From: Atrichornis clamosus
Taxonomy: Eukaryota; Chordata; Aves; Passeriformes; Menuridae
Assembly (NCBI GenBank): GCA_013400975.1
Contig: WBMZ01000268.1
Span: 1 to 64,000, forward strand
Direction of reading: 5' to 3'
DNA: 64,000 nucleotides
In this document: positions 12,329 to 25,822 of the stretch, in pieces
Numbering within the stretch: the first letter of the stretch is position 1
Layout of the letters: every line of letters starts with the position of its first letter
Notes under the pieces: model-generated
What the model was told of the DNA's origin: nothing
Seen by the model: only the letters and a program-made list of their open reading frames with translations
Database searches by the model: none
Position numbers and translations under genes: made by a program

Positions 12329-15300
12329 ATTTTAGGAACAAGGCAGTAGGAGCTGGATTATTGCAGAAGTGGTGCCACCTACTCAGGATTGTTAACTGTG
12401 CTGTGGAGTCACTTATGCTCTAATTCTGTCCAAACCGAAGGGGTGAATTGGAACAACCCATGCCTGTAAGTAATTATGACTTCAGCACCCCTGCTTGCCT
12501 TTGCATTAGAAGAAATGAAGATCAGTGGTCTCAATGTGGAGATGGTGAACAGCTGATGGAAGTTGTGTGCTGAATCTGTTCTCTGCCTGGGGCCTTTCAG
12601 CCAACCACCAGAGCATCCCAACATGCTGTGTTGCTTTGCCACAACTTCATATGCGTCAGGTAATATAAGTTAATACGCAGGTCTTGGTAAAACTTTGGAG
12701 ACAAGGGTAAATAGTTATCCAAATTAAGCGAGCAAGAATTGTACCTTGGCTTCATGGTCCTCAAATTGCTCTCCCAGACAGCGTACAGTGTACAGACAAT
12801 CCTTCACTGTACCTCTGTGTTTAGACAGAAACAATGGGTCATGCTGCTCACAGGACGTCTCCTTGTCAAGCTAGATGCAGTACTGAATGCAATGAATTGT
12901 TCTTCCTTACAAGACATGAAAGAAAAAGAATTAGAGAAAGAAAAAGTGAGTCTGACAGTACCCTCATGGAAGGAAGAAAAGAGGAAAACCAGCATGGAAG
13001 AACCAAAGTGGAAATAAAAAAGCTGATGACTGGAGAGAAACCTTCATTTTCATGTTTTCAAGGATATTAATAGTTTTTCTTCTTTCCCTAAGATTAATCT
13101 CTAGGGTTTTTTTCTCATGTCAGTCTAAAAGCTCCTGATGTTCAGACCAACAACCACTCCAGACTCAATAGTAAGATGACATTTTGGGTACTCTATGACA
13201 TATATACCACATGCATCATTCATCTTGATTTTTCCAGGATTTTATTTACTGTTCTTACCTCCTTCTTATTTGAACAGGACGTCACTGTTTTATTTGCCAT
13301 CTGTGAGCTCCATATGGTCATAGCTAATGAAAGCAAGTAGTCTAAAAAAGATGACACCATTAAATAACCTTTGTTTGATTAAATACACAGTCTACATCTT
13401 TTAGACTATACTTGCCATCATTAAATGTTAAGATAGATAGTTTTGTATTTTCTGTAGACCGCAGCATTTGGGACAGCTGAAAAAAATATTTCCTGTCATG
13501 TTACAACTCCAGTGAAATTTCCTATAACTCTCCAAAATTAAAGTTCTGCTGTATCTTTTTCACACATTCATATTAGCAGCTTTTCCTGAATCTTCAGCTC
13601 CGTCAGAAAGAAACAGAAAGCTGAAATAGGCCATCACATTTTTTGTCTTCTAGTCTTAGGCACTCGGACCCCTCAAACCATTTGGCTTATCTCCAGCTCT
13701 GTATCTCATTTATGAACCCACTCATCTTGGTGGAAGAACAGCCTGGGAATCCCCTGGTGTGCCCTCAGGCACCACAAACACCACCATATTTCTGAGCACT
13801 TCAGAGGAACGAGCAACAGCAAAATCAGCTGCATCTGCCTCTCATTTGTCAGTCTCGCCAGTGTCCTTTGCACTCAGCACTCAATAAAATATTCTTAGGC
13901 CTGGATCTGTAGCAATGAGGCCTTTCAGACCCATGGCCTCTGCTTTCCCCAGAGGAAGTCTTAGTGACCAGCATAGCATCTGCAAGGTGTCCCAGCAGAA
14001 TTCTCTGAGGACGATACTTTTTCTGAAAACTCTTGAGAGAAGAGGCCGGGATTTGCACCTGATATATTTTTACACATTAGGGATACAATAAAGGCTGGCT
14101 TACATCTGTGAAACCCCATTAAAGCTCTGGCAGCCAGAGTCAAGACCTTTTAAGCCAGTGGGTTTCCAAGTTTGATTTTTATAAATGAAGTTGAAATAGA
14201 TGCCAGCTTTATGTGGCTACAGAACTGCTACTGTACACATGAATAGGGATTTTAATGATTAGTTGAAATCCCTAATGGTGTTGAATGAGGTTTTAAATAT
14301 TGGTTTAAAATGCATTAAATGAAAATAATTAAATAATGTCTTGCTTTTACAGTGCAACTAAAAGAGCTATGTAATTAGAATGAGGGGTAATATACAATAT
14401 TTAATTGTGGCCCTGGTGTTCTTTATAATGAAGTTTGAGTAATTAGTGGCATGATGACTGAGTACTTATTACTTAGTATGAGGTTTGTGTTCCATTACAC
14501 AAAACATCAATTACAGTTTCCCCATGACAGTTGTTATGGCAGTGTCTCTTTTTCTCTTTTCTTCTGCCTCTGTTTGCAGATTTCTAGAGTTACACCGAAT
14601 TTTGCTTCAGCTTTACACTGTTTGCCTTGATTGTTGTGACAAGTAAGGCCAAACTCCATTGTCATCCATATAATGTAGCATGAATTACTGCCAATAAGGA
14701 GATTTATTTTTTCTTTTGATAAAACTTGTATTGAAAGGCATGCTGCAAAAATGTCAGGTTTAAAATTTTTTGCAGCATAACTGTCCATCTACGAAGGTTT
14801 TGTGCCTATTTATTACACCATTTAAAAAGGTCTTTTTGTATCATTTGGAAGGCATTTTTGCAAACCCCTATTGATATGTTCTTTCCATGCTTTTCCCTGC
14901 TCTTCAAGAATTGAGCCCATGGCAAAATATCATGTGAGATTGTCAGGCCTGATCTTCTGAAGTTTTGAAATGGAAAAAGTGAGTGTTAGTTTGGTGTTTA
15001 ATTAGGAGCCAATACTGAAGAAATGCTTCTCCCATTATATTTTTGTTTACAAATATTCTATTATTTCTCTCAACACTGCCTCAAGTTTCTCCTGCATCCA
15101 TGATCAGTCTAAATTCTATTACAATAAGGGCAGGTTACTCATAAATGGCCCAGTTACTTCACAGTCTGAGAGCATGGTTCTTTTTCTGGCTGGGGAAAAG
15201 ATGAAGAGGTTTTCTTCTTGCTATATATTTTCCTATTTTAGGCATGTTAGGGAACAGGCCAGAGTAGTTTTAGTAACTGTATAGCTGGCATTCTAATGGT

Positions 15301-18300
15301 AATGGAATAGTATTAATTGCCTCTTTAAAGGTTGAGTACTGCTGAGCATTTCCTGACTACATCCGAGACAGCTGTTCTTTGTTCAAGGTCTGATACCATC
15401 CAGGCCTTGAGGCCTGGATTTAGTGTGAGCATGAAAAACGACAGCCTCTTCTCAGTAAAATTAACATTTAAGATCATAACACTTCCTAGCTAGCCAGAAT
15501 CTCCAGGACATCCCACAGATACTGCTGTCAATTTTCTGTCAAGTTGTTTAATGGTCAGGCTGAGATCCACAGGCATTCCCTTACATCACACATTAGTAAA
15601 GGATGAACCACAACTATGATGTAACAAAAAAAATCTCTATCAGCTGCCACAAGCAATGACTTGCCATGATAACTTGTAACTTGCAATGGCACACACTCGA
15701 CTTCATTGACTGGATGTCATACTGTGAGTAGAGGGGTAATTGCTGTCTGGACTGAACTGACCATGGCCACGAACCTGGTGACTGTGTTAAACATAATCAA
15801 CAGCAAGAAGTTTTTCCAAGATGAGCAGACTTAACTACCTTACATCATGGCAACCTCTTTCTAACACCTATAGATACAAACAGGCTAAATCCAGGAAATT
15901 TTTCTGCTCTGTGTCTTTTTCTTCTCTTCTGCCAAAGAAGCAGAAAAAGATTGATTAACATAAAAAGTGTAGTGGCTGTTAGATAACACACTTGGTCTGA
16001 ACTCTGCAACTCTTTTTGTTTTTTTAAATATTTTTCATTTTCTTCTTTTTGTTTGCATGTTTTTATTGTACATTTAAGGAACAGTGGAAGACAACCTTCT
16101 TGTACAAGAAGTCATTTTCATGAGAAAATTGAGACTTGTAAATACTACCAGTTTGAGGCATAAAATCAATTCTGAAAATATGCTGATTTGCACATGCTAT
16201 CTTGTTTGAGCTGGTCAAATAAATAAGAAACCTTGTTTGACAAACACTGTTGGTTGTGCTCAGATTGACTCATGCAGTCAATTTCATTGACTTCAAGCTA
16301 ACTTTGCTGAATGCCATCAGTTCTTATTGATTTAAAATAGTTTTAAAATATATGGAATACATTATATATCAGATGAAGGTAGAATAGACCCAGGGAGAAC
16401 ATTGGATGTGAAATGGAAAAAGAAAAGATTAAAAATGGGAAAAGGAAATAAGGCATAGGGCAAGTGTAGTTTCACCTAACTTGGGTCACATAAAAGCTAG
16501 ATGTGTAGCCTCTGTTAATTGTACAGATTTTCTCCATAGTTATGAAGAGGAAGTGACAACTCCCCAGAGATATTAATTTCACAAATCTTGGAAAATTATT
16601 TTAGGAATGAATGAATCACCCTTCAGGGCATCTGTGTATCTCCACTGAGTTTAAAGGAAATATAGGGAATAGTAGGGAAATTTTATCTATGAGATAAATG
16701 CATTCATTTGAAAGAAAACAATTCAACTATGGAGCAGAGGAGAGCATACCACTATCATAAAGACAAACCAACTACAAATTGGTCAGATTTCTTGTTTTCT
16801 TTTAGATGCTTTATTGAACTTTAAGGTATAAAAGATCTGAAAAGCTTTTTCGTAGTCAGACTATTAAGTTTTGTCTCTAGCTTCACACATTTTTAATCAA
16901 ATGAACCTAAGTGTTTTAAAGTACCTGAAAGCTGATATACAGAAAATAAATCAGATGTTATGTGTCAGAATCATCTTACATGCAATCATAAAAATTTATA
17001 TTATCACTGCTTGATGCATGGTGGGTGTATCCCATAAGACCAGTGGGCAATGTGGGCAATAATCATAGAAAAGCTGAAGCATCTAAACTAGAATTTTGAT
17101 CCCACATAATCTTACTTTACAATCTTTAAACCTCCACCCAATTTTGGACATCTTTTCTATTTTATTTATTTTAACAGCTTGCTCTGCAGTCATTACTCTG
17201 TAGAATCATTCCCATCTGAAACATCAGGTGCGTCACTCATTACCAAGAGATACCTATAAATAGAAGCCATGAAGCTGTCTGGCCACTTGCTAATTAGATG
17301 CTCCAATGACTAACTTTCAATTATCTGGACACCAGCCTGGTATCCAAGAGTCAGAGGTGGAAGCTTAAGAGGCATCAATTCAGTAAGGAGACCCATTGAA
17401 CTAATCCCTAGGAAAGGACATGAGATTAGGAGTAGGAGAGTGTATGATCAGACAGGATAATGGTCGAGGAGGCCAGCGACAAGACACAGTGGAAAGCAGA
17501 ATGTTCTGCCTGAGACTTGTGATCATAAGGTCACGCTGGGGGGAAGTGTGATCAGTGGGTCAGGAGTGGAAGACAACCCTGCAACTGTCTTGATCCAGCC
17601 AGCTGTACTTCAGCTCCATGGTCCTCACAGTGAGGCATTCCCAATGAGGACAGCATGCCTGCCCTTGGAGCTTCTCCAAGAGATCCTCTCTGCTGTTTGT
17701 GGAGCTAACATTTCTCACTTACACTGAGGTATGTTCAAGTGCCACCTAAGCATCTTGGCCATTGCTGCTTCCACTATCTGAGCTCTTGATTGGTAGGTGG
17801 TGGGAGCCTGTTTCTACTCCCTTGTCAGCTTGAGGAGTTTAAACCTTGGTCTGTCACCCCCACTACCCTAAGAAGACACTTATGGCTTAAACTGAGTGCA
17901 GGAATCCTCTGCCCCTCCTGTTGAAGTTCCAACATTGCCTGGGGGAAGGTAAATCAATATTTCTATAATCAGAAACAGTGAGAACAAATATAGTCCGATG
18001 AAAAAGGACAGTTATCTGCCTTGGAACTGTGAGCTTTTTTTGGCAGAGAAAAAAGCCCAAACACCTATTTGCAATATCTTGTAACAGTTGGTGCCTGTCT
18101 CATACTGTTCCTGACTAGGTGAATATCATCATTACTACCTGCAGAAACAAGAGTTTGCTCTGCCTTTTCTTTCTGAGCTTTGGATTTCTGAAATGAACCC
18201 TTATCAGTTAGGCAATCTCTAACTAACTCTAGGAGAAAGACTAAAATACATATGAATATTTTCTCACACGTGGCTTCTTTTGCAACCCATAAATCTCATC

Positions 18301-20996
18301 TGTGAGTGGCTCAAGAAACTGATGTTTGTTCCAAATGTCCAGCAGCATGCTGCTCCTGTTCTCCAGGAACAGTACAGCCCTCCAGCAAGAACAGCGTGTG
18401 TGCTCAGTGGGGAGCGCTGGACCTGTGTAGCTGCAGAAAATGTTGGAGTGCACACTGGGATGGTGCACAACACATCAGATCCAATGTTTTTTTGGAGGCA
18501 TTAGGCTTACAGCTCATGCGTCATAGGTATTCTGGCCATGTGCAATAAGTACTGCCTGGAAAAATTTAATTTACTGAGCACTTCCTAAGTATCATAAAGG
18601 CACTGCACTTATCCTTGATACCCAGGCCTTACTCCATGCCAGAATACGCAGTGAGAGTTTATTTTGGTTTCCCATATTAAGGTACAAAATTCTCCCCATT
18701 TGGCAAATGGGCATCTAGCACAGACCCCAGACCCGACTGCTCTACCATTGCAAACTCAGTCCACTTCTAGATTTGGTCACAGCTGTCAGTTCCTGTTTGC
18801 TAAATAATGATATTATCTTCCATGTGTTAGCATTAATAACTATGCAGAACAAATATATTTTAAAAAAATTTAAAAAAATTAAAAATTTTATTTTTATCTG
18901 ATGAGCTTTTCCATTAATTTTAGTTTGATATACACAGGTGATGAAGGCTCAAGCCACAGGTCATTGATCCTCAGTCTGCTTTTAGTTGCCCCTAAATAAC
19001 AGCATTTACTTTACTGAATTGGTTTGTGATAGTCAGGATTAGTTTCCCTTAAGGTACAGCTTTTCTATTCCACATGAATTCTGGGAATAATACCATGAAG
19101 CTGTGCCATGACTAACATTGGCAAAAACAGGAAAAGCCAAATTTCTCAGAAATATAACTGAAAAGTAGTTCATATTACCTCTGGTCACTTAAATGTATTT
19201 TAGGACCTTCCAACTTCAGTTTATTTTGGTTTTGAGAAGTTTGTAACTTCAGAAGTCTTTCTACATGCAATTTTCCCTTAAGTCAGCCCCATGCCTATTT
19301 GAGTTAAAACCTTTTTTGTGTGTAATGCAGCAAAAATAATAACATCTGGGTTACCTGACTGTCAGAAACAGACAATGCATCTTATCCTGAAAGTTTCAGG
19401 CAGATTCTGACACACACTGGTTCTAATAGAAATACAATCACTGAGAACAGTTTGTCTCCAAAAATGTTTAAATTCCTAACTAATGCAACCTGCACAATTC
19501 AATACAGAGAGTTATTTGCAGAATAATCCAGCTGTTTCATGGCTTCTTTCTTAATGGGAGTGAAATTAAACAGTTTGCAATAATTTGTTTAAGAATAAAA
19601 TTGTTTCAAAAATCCCTTTGGGGACTGAAAACAGATCTTTTTCCTTGTTTAATATGTGGAGGGTATGAGCATTTTGGCAGACATATCACTGAGCTGATCA
19701 GGGGGAAATTCAGGTCTAGATTCTGGTCTAAATCCTAGCCTTCAGCCAGAGAAGGGGCTTTCAACCCCAAGACCACCACAGATCAGGGAAACCTCATTTG
19801 AGACGGTGCTGGTATCTCTGACTTCTTCTTGAGCTTTGAAACCCATCCACTTTACCATAATCAATTAGTTCCATTTCATTCACCATATTATAGGCACAGA
19901 GAAAGTATTAATGAGAGGGTGTAGTTAAGATCACGTTTTTGTGAAATATACAAAAGTTGCTTGTCACAGTGGGATTATCTTTATAAATGGTTTATGTTTC
20001 TAAAGAAGATACTGAAAGGAAGGGCATATTTTTAGATTAAGAAAAGTGAAACTAACCAAAAATCTACCCAGAAGAAAGGTACTGATGATTGGAATCAAAG
20101 TAGCAAGTATCAGCTCTATCAAGGAAATCCTGATGCTCTAAAACTACTGAGGTAGAGGTTTGGGTTTGCACTTTTGCTCTGAACTGAGAACATTGCCCTA
20201 TTATGATCTGTGAAAAGTTCATTTTAGAAGTTAAGGAACTGATGGACAGTTTGTAGAAAGTTCAGTATACGTGGGCTAGAAAAGATCATTAGGTTTTGAC
20301 CTGCTCTGTGCTTTCTTGGCCATGTTTTCCCTCATTATAAGAGAAGTCATGTAATATTTCAGCAGCTTTTTGAATCTAAACCTTCATAAATTAGTTTGTG
20401 ACACTCATACTCATTTCCATCGTTTACAGTCAATCTTTACCGAGCTTTTCCTGAGGCAACCTTCCCCAAGTCTTACTTTCAAAGATGCCATCTTGCTGGT
20501 CTGAGTTTCAAAATTAAACCAGCACATTCAGAAATTCCACCCAGCACTGATGAATTTGTTCTCAGAAGTGGAATCACTTTTTTTTTTTCTTGCAATAAAT
20601 CCAGACAGATGAAGATTCAGTTCAGCTCGTTCTGAGATTTGAGATAGATACAGATGAATGCAAAGGGTAATGTTACAGCAGTGTAACATCTCATGAGCTC
20701 TGCTGTGGTACCTGTCAGGATGCAGAGCCCTAGACAACTACAATAGTAAAATAAAATATTTTACCTTAAATTTCCCTGAGGGAATGTGAGGTGGTCACCC
20801 TGCATCTCGAGACCTGACATGTAAGGTGCTGCAGATGTGTTATATTCAGTTCAGAAGAACACATCCTGTTATCCCCCTGAGTATACCAAGTGCATGAACA
20901 CAGCTGGAAATCTGGGCCAGGCACTTTCACTGCCATGTCTTTTATTTCTTCAGTTCATTAGTTTGTGTAAAACTACCGAGCACTACTAATTAGACT
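12156..20996. other. Long unique non-coding stretch
   Basis: No gene is supported. The stretch at 14240-14450 is rich in TAATTA homeodomain-core motifs (14326-14331, 14372-14377, 14440-14445) and could be a conserved non-coding element. The stretch at 17480-17960 is somewhat richer in G+C but matches nothing I recognise. Short overlapping frames at 18241-18548 occupy both strands and look like chance. A/T-only low-complexity sequence lies at 18858-18898. Confidence 0.5.
15398..15419. repeat. Perfect 10-bp inverted repeat, 2-nt gap
   Basis: Arms atccaggcct (15398-15407) and aggcctggat (15410-15419) flank TG. This is a GC-rich near-perfect palindrome. One inverted repeat of this length is about what chance would give in 64 kb. 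Confidence 0.8.
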
Positions 20997-21000
20997 GCTT

Positions 21001-21033
21001 AAAAAAAAAAAAGAGAGAGAAAGAGAGAAAGGG
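21001..21033. repeat. A12 plus GA-rich microsatellite
   Basis: A run of twelve A residues followed by GA and GAAA units. It is a purine-only low-complexity tract. Confidence 0.9.
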
Positions 21034-24000
21034 TAAGGAAAGATTAGGAGGGTGCACTGCATCTTGTAACATCATGATCAGTTAACTGTGAAATTACTGC
21101 TTATCACCACTATACATTTTCTATTACCCTATGGACCTTTTCAAACTCAGTATGTTGCTGGCAGAAAAATAAAATTTTTAAAACTGCAGGTTAAAAATGA
21201 AGGTTAAGCAAATATGTATGTATGTATTTCAAGGTAAAAACAAAAAACTCACAAGATTTTAGTTCTATTTTTATGTTTTAGTAAAAAGTACTTATTTCAA
21301 GGTAATTATTTGTTAAGATGGACATCTGAATAATCAGAAATTTGCATTAAGATATCCAGGCATTCTAAACTCTGCCCTACATGTATGTATTAAGAGCTCT
21401 AAGAAGAGTCTCCTATCAACACTAGCAAATAATTCCTCCTGCACCGTGTGCAGCTTGGCCAGACTCCAAATCCTGTCCCAGGGAGTGTATTTTCCAGTGG
21501 ATATAAAAGGATTATATTTCTCCTTTAAGGGATACATTCTGCACATGATTAATTGCCACAGGGATGTGATATTGATCTAGTCAGAAAACTGTATTTTAGA
21601 ACAAAGATTAGGAAGTGTTAATTCACAGAAATTCCAGTAATTCATTAAAACGGGGTTAATGCATTTTTTGCAATAACATCAGTCACGATAAAACTGTGAT
21701 AATTGATAACAACACAGATGACATACACACACACACCATTTGTTGACTTGTAGAGCACAACTGAGCCAATACTTTAGCCCAGCAAAATATCTTAAGAACA
21801 AGAAGCAAAGTAGTTATTCTACAGTAAACATCTTAAAACATGAGATAGCTAAATTTGAAAAACACATAACTATCCACTTTTTAAACACCATCTTTTTTTA
21901 ATAGCAGAGATTGTAATAGCTCATTTAGTTTATATAGCTGTATTCTTAATTTTTGAAATCCTTTTAGAGTTATGCTAGTTATATAAACTATAAAGATGTC
22001 ATGATGCTTCATTATAGGAATTATCATATCAATACTGAAAAACAAAAGATCAATCAGCATCTCAAAATTTTTCTGTAAAATATCTTCAAATTTTCTTCAA
22101 ACAACCAATTTATTAAACAATATATCAGAGCCTAGATCTTGTAACAAAATGTAGCAGTCTACAGACGAGAAGAAAGATGTACAGAAATAGCACATCTAAC
22201 TAAAGAATATCAATTTAAGAATGGAATGTTGTCCTTGTCTGTTATTGGTCTTCATTTCTGATCTGATTTAACTGGAGGTGATGAAAATATTTCTAATTAC
22301 TTCAGTAAGAACTGGATCAGTAACTGTATCCCTTAGTAGACATGCAAACTAAAATAGTTAATGGCACAAGCCAAAAGCCAACAGAATATAAAACGGTGAC
22401 CTCTGTCTCAGATGAAATGAAACGCTCAGAATCTCCCAATAATAGCTGTGACAGTTACTAATATGTTTATTAGACTATCCAGAGTACCAAAGTTTAATAG
22501 AGGTCTCTGCGAAATAGCCATGATGTAGCCATGCTTATACTTACACCTTTAATTGCATCTTCCAACAGAACAGCATTCGCTAGGATGCAAACTAATAATT
22601 GTATTACATAAGACAGCAACTTTAAAAGAATTAACATGGACACACAAACTTGGTTTGATCCATGGTACTTAGAATCAACACTCATGTTCTGATAAGCTAG
22701 AGAGTCCAACTAAACTACACTGGGGTTTAATCTGCATGTGTATGCTGGTGCTTCAGTCACGTCTGTTCATAGGGACATGCATCACCTCTTGCAACTGAAC
22801 TGCACAACGACATCCAGGTTCAGCAGTGTTGGACACTTGTGGGATGGGAGGTCTTAAGACGGAGATCCAGCAACCTGGACAGACATGGAGGCTGTTGACA
22901 CTAAACTCTACTTGGACAAGAGGCTTTCCCCCACAACAATAAAAGACGATTTGCTTTTCATAAAAGGAATTGTGGCAAGTAGGATGACAAACAGATATCA
23001 GAGGCATGTAAGCTTGTAACCAAATACCAGAGTTTGGGGGGTTTAGTCAGGCTTTACAAGCTTGCTCTGCTAAGTCCCCACACTGTCTCAGCAGGGTGGC
23101 ACAGGCACCTGAGACAGGCAGAACGAGTCACTGCTGTTCTCTGGTACAGAACATGGATGTGAATAGGACTACAGGGTTTTACCTTGTCTTTTAGTGATCA
23201 GACGGACTGTTTGCTGGAATCAAGATTAACTGTGGAATATGTGAACTTCAGTCACAGACTTGTCACTCTGGGGATGGAGGAATGTGTCAAGGGGCCATGT
23301 GCTCTTTAAATGAGAATATTAAACGGGAAAAATATTCTTCTGAGAAAGGTAAATAATGAGAAGTACTTTAAGCTGTGCAATGTAAAGGGTATGAGAGAAC
23401 ATCAGCGCTGTTAAAAATGACCTGGGTTTTATTTCTTTTGACATTTGTGCATGTTCACTCATTCGAAATGGCAGACAGAACAAAAGCACTGCAAGCCAGT
23501 GTCTAGTGCCAGTCACACAGCCAGCATTCCACTGAAGTCTTGCCAGCATGCATGAAGGACTTAGGTTTTTGAATGGGATCGTGTGATTTTATTTACTTTG
23601 GCCTTTGTAGGTCAACAGTGGAATGATTTTGGATCAACCACTGGAAGAAGAATTTAGCTACTATCATCTTACAGCAAATCACTGTCTTCTTGTATTGGTG
23701 TCAAGGAAAGAAAGCAGAAGGGGCTAGGTACAAACCTAAGAGCTTAATTAATGCATCCTTTGTCAAATGGTTCTCTCAACAAATTATCATGAATATTGAC
23801 TATAAAACATTAGTTTAGTCTTAGGAAAAAAAGTTCACATAAATGTATGAGACAATGGGGAAAAGAGCAAATCATTAATATATAGTCATGGTATTTATGT
23901 ACTCACAAGATAACTATGGGGGTTTTTTTTAATAACTGATATTTTTTGTAGATTATAGTATGGTTTCTGAGGTGAGATATTTATTGTGCACTTTTGACAA

Positions 24001-25315
24001 ACGGTTCATGCTATGTGTTTGGAGTTTTTATGTTTCTGTGCTGGAGTGCACAATATTGTTCTTGTATCTTGTTTCAATTATGTAAGTGGTATAAGAAACA
24101 ATATTTAAAGTAGCATACATAGGAAAGAATAGTTCCAAAATGGCTTCAGGAACATATCTGATGCAAATTTCTTCTCTATTACTTTGTGCAAGCCATCATT
24201 GTGATTCTATTTTCTGCCTAAGTGCTCAATTACTGCATGTTTACAACTAAACCCATATAAAAATTAAAAATACCAGAGCAGTAAATGCATGAGTTTTATT
24301 CTCAAAAATACTAAAGATATTTTATTACATTGAACATAATGACAGCTTCACATCTAGTCTAAAAAACTGAATCTGCATGCAGTCAGAGCTACTTCAAAGT
24401 TTTAAAGGGGTAGCTGCACAAGGTGCAATAGAAAATGTCAATTAATAGGAAATTTAAATGATGGCTACAGAAGAATACAGTTTACCCTACCCAGATTTCA
24501 GAAAGAGGTTAGGCCAGAGTTAGTCTTAAAATTTTAAAAGATAAAGCAAGGAGTCTAATTGGGACAAGATAATTGGTGTCAGATGGAAAATGTGACAGAG
24601 AAACTAGTACTAGTAAAAAATGGAGAGAATTACTTTAACATTTTGAGCACATAGCTTGAAGACTTGAAGACAATGGATAAACCGATACTGGCTTTTGAAT
24701 TTAATTATATCCAAGAGTTATAGGTAAATCCCGAGTTTCTTGCAACGACTGGAACTTTTCCAGGACAAGGATGTGCTCACAGCTGAATTGATCTCTTCTT
24801 CTTTTGTGTGACAGTAATGCCTCAATGTGAAGGAATTAATTTTCATGGAGCTCTTTCCCAATTTTTCACAGAAGTCTTAGGATATCTTTCCCCTCTCTCA
24901 TCTCCCCTGCCATCCCTTTCTGCTAAAAATCTCCAGGAAAATATCAGGATAATGTAAATGTAAACCAATATTTTTTATTATGTCTCCAAAATGAAAACTC
25001 AATTAAAAAGAAAACGTTTTTGACATCTTGTCTTATAAGTATTTGGTAGTACCAAGACTACATTGTGCAAGTCAAGGTCAGACAGCCCAGTACTTTCCAG
25101 CTCCAGTCTAGGCCACATTTGTACTAGTAAACATAACAAACCTTGGCCTGTTTCCTAGATCAGACATCAGGTGATGTGATGTAAGGTGTAAGAGCAAGAG
25201 AATATTTTCATATCCTGTTTTGAGAGAGAAAATAGAGCAGCTGATGAATGGAAATGCATTAGGTCAACTCACTGCTATTCTTTCTTAATATAGCTAGTTA
25301 CTCACTTAGCATGCA
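21034..25315. other. Unique non-coding DNA
   Basis: No gene or recognisable transposon is seen. Short TATG repeats lie near 21214-21227, a short CA run near 21726-21736, and an 8-bp T run near 23923. Frames on both strands are short and lack recognisable domains. Confidence 0.55.
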
Positions 25316-25822
25316 TCATAGAACCATAGAATTATGGAATTGTTTGTATTGGAAGATACCTTTAAAGAGGATCAAGTTAAACCCCTACGCCCCACCATGG
25401 GCAGGGACACCTTCCACTAGATATTGTTGCTCCCTGGCCTTGTACACTTCCAGGAACAAGGTATCCACAACTTTCCTGGGAAACCTGTTCCAGTGCTTCA
25501 CCACCCTCACAGCAAAGAATTTCTTCTCTCAATCCACTCATTGCCCAGCATATATCCATATTTTGGATTGCCCCAACCCAGGTGTAGGACATTACACTTG
25601 GCCCTCTTGAACTTCATGAGATCCACTAATGAACCTACTTCTCTAGCCTGCCAAGGTCCCTCAGGATGACATCCCGTGCTCCAGTGTACCTGCCAGCAGC
25701 ACCACTCAGCTTGGTGTCTTCCAAAAACTTGCTGAGAGTGCATTCAATCCCACCATCCACGTCCCTAACCAAGATGTTCAATAATACTGGTCACATTATG
25801 GACCCCAAGGGATACAACTTGT
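25316..25822 (-). mobile_element. CR1 LINE, internally deleted, RT-domain remnant joined to 3' end
   Basis: The 3' tail starts at 25316 with degenerate 'tcatagaacc/atagaatt' units. The CR1 3' UTR and final ORF2 segment run to about 25530 ('gttccagtgcttcaccaccctcac' region). The sequence then jumps directly into reverse-transcriptase coding sequence (25532-25822). In minus-strand translation this resembles the CR1 RT around its catalytic motif, including DTKL, LMKF, AKCNVLHLGWGNPK and GNEWIE-like blocks. The intervening several hundred bases expected in a full CR1 are absent. The catalytic F-A-D-D box is altered to F-L-E-D at 25716-25727, and the frame is broken by stops and shifts. The element is a dead copy, 5'-truncated at about 25822. 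Confidence 0.9.

Noticed and set aside
16096..16111. 16-bp perfect palindrome (cttcttgtacaagaag)
   Set aside because: About one such palindrome is expected by chance in 64 kb, and nothing around it supports a function.
18241..18548. Overlapping frames on both strands with Cys-rich translations
   Set aside because: The same DNA is open in four frames. No zinc-binding spacing or secretion signal was convincing.
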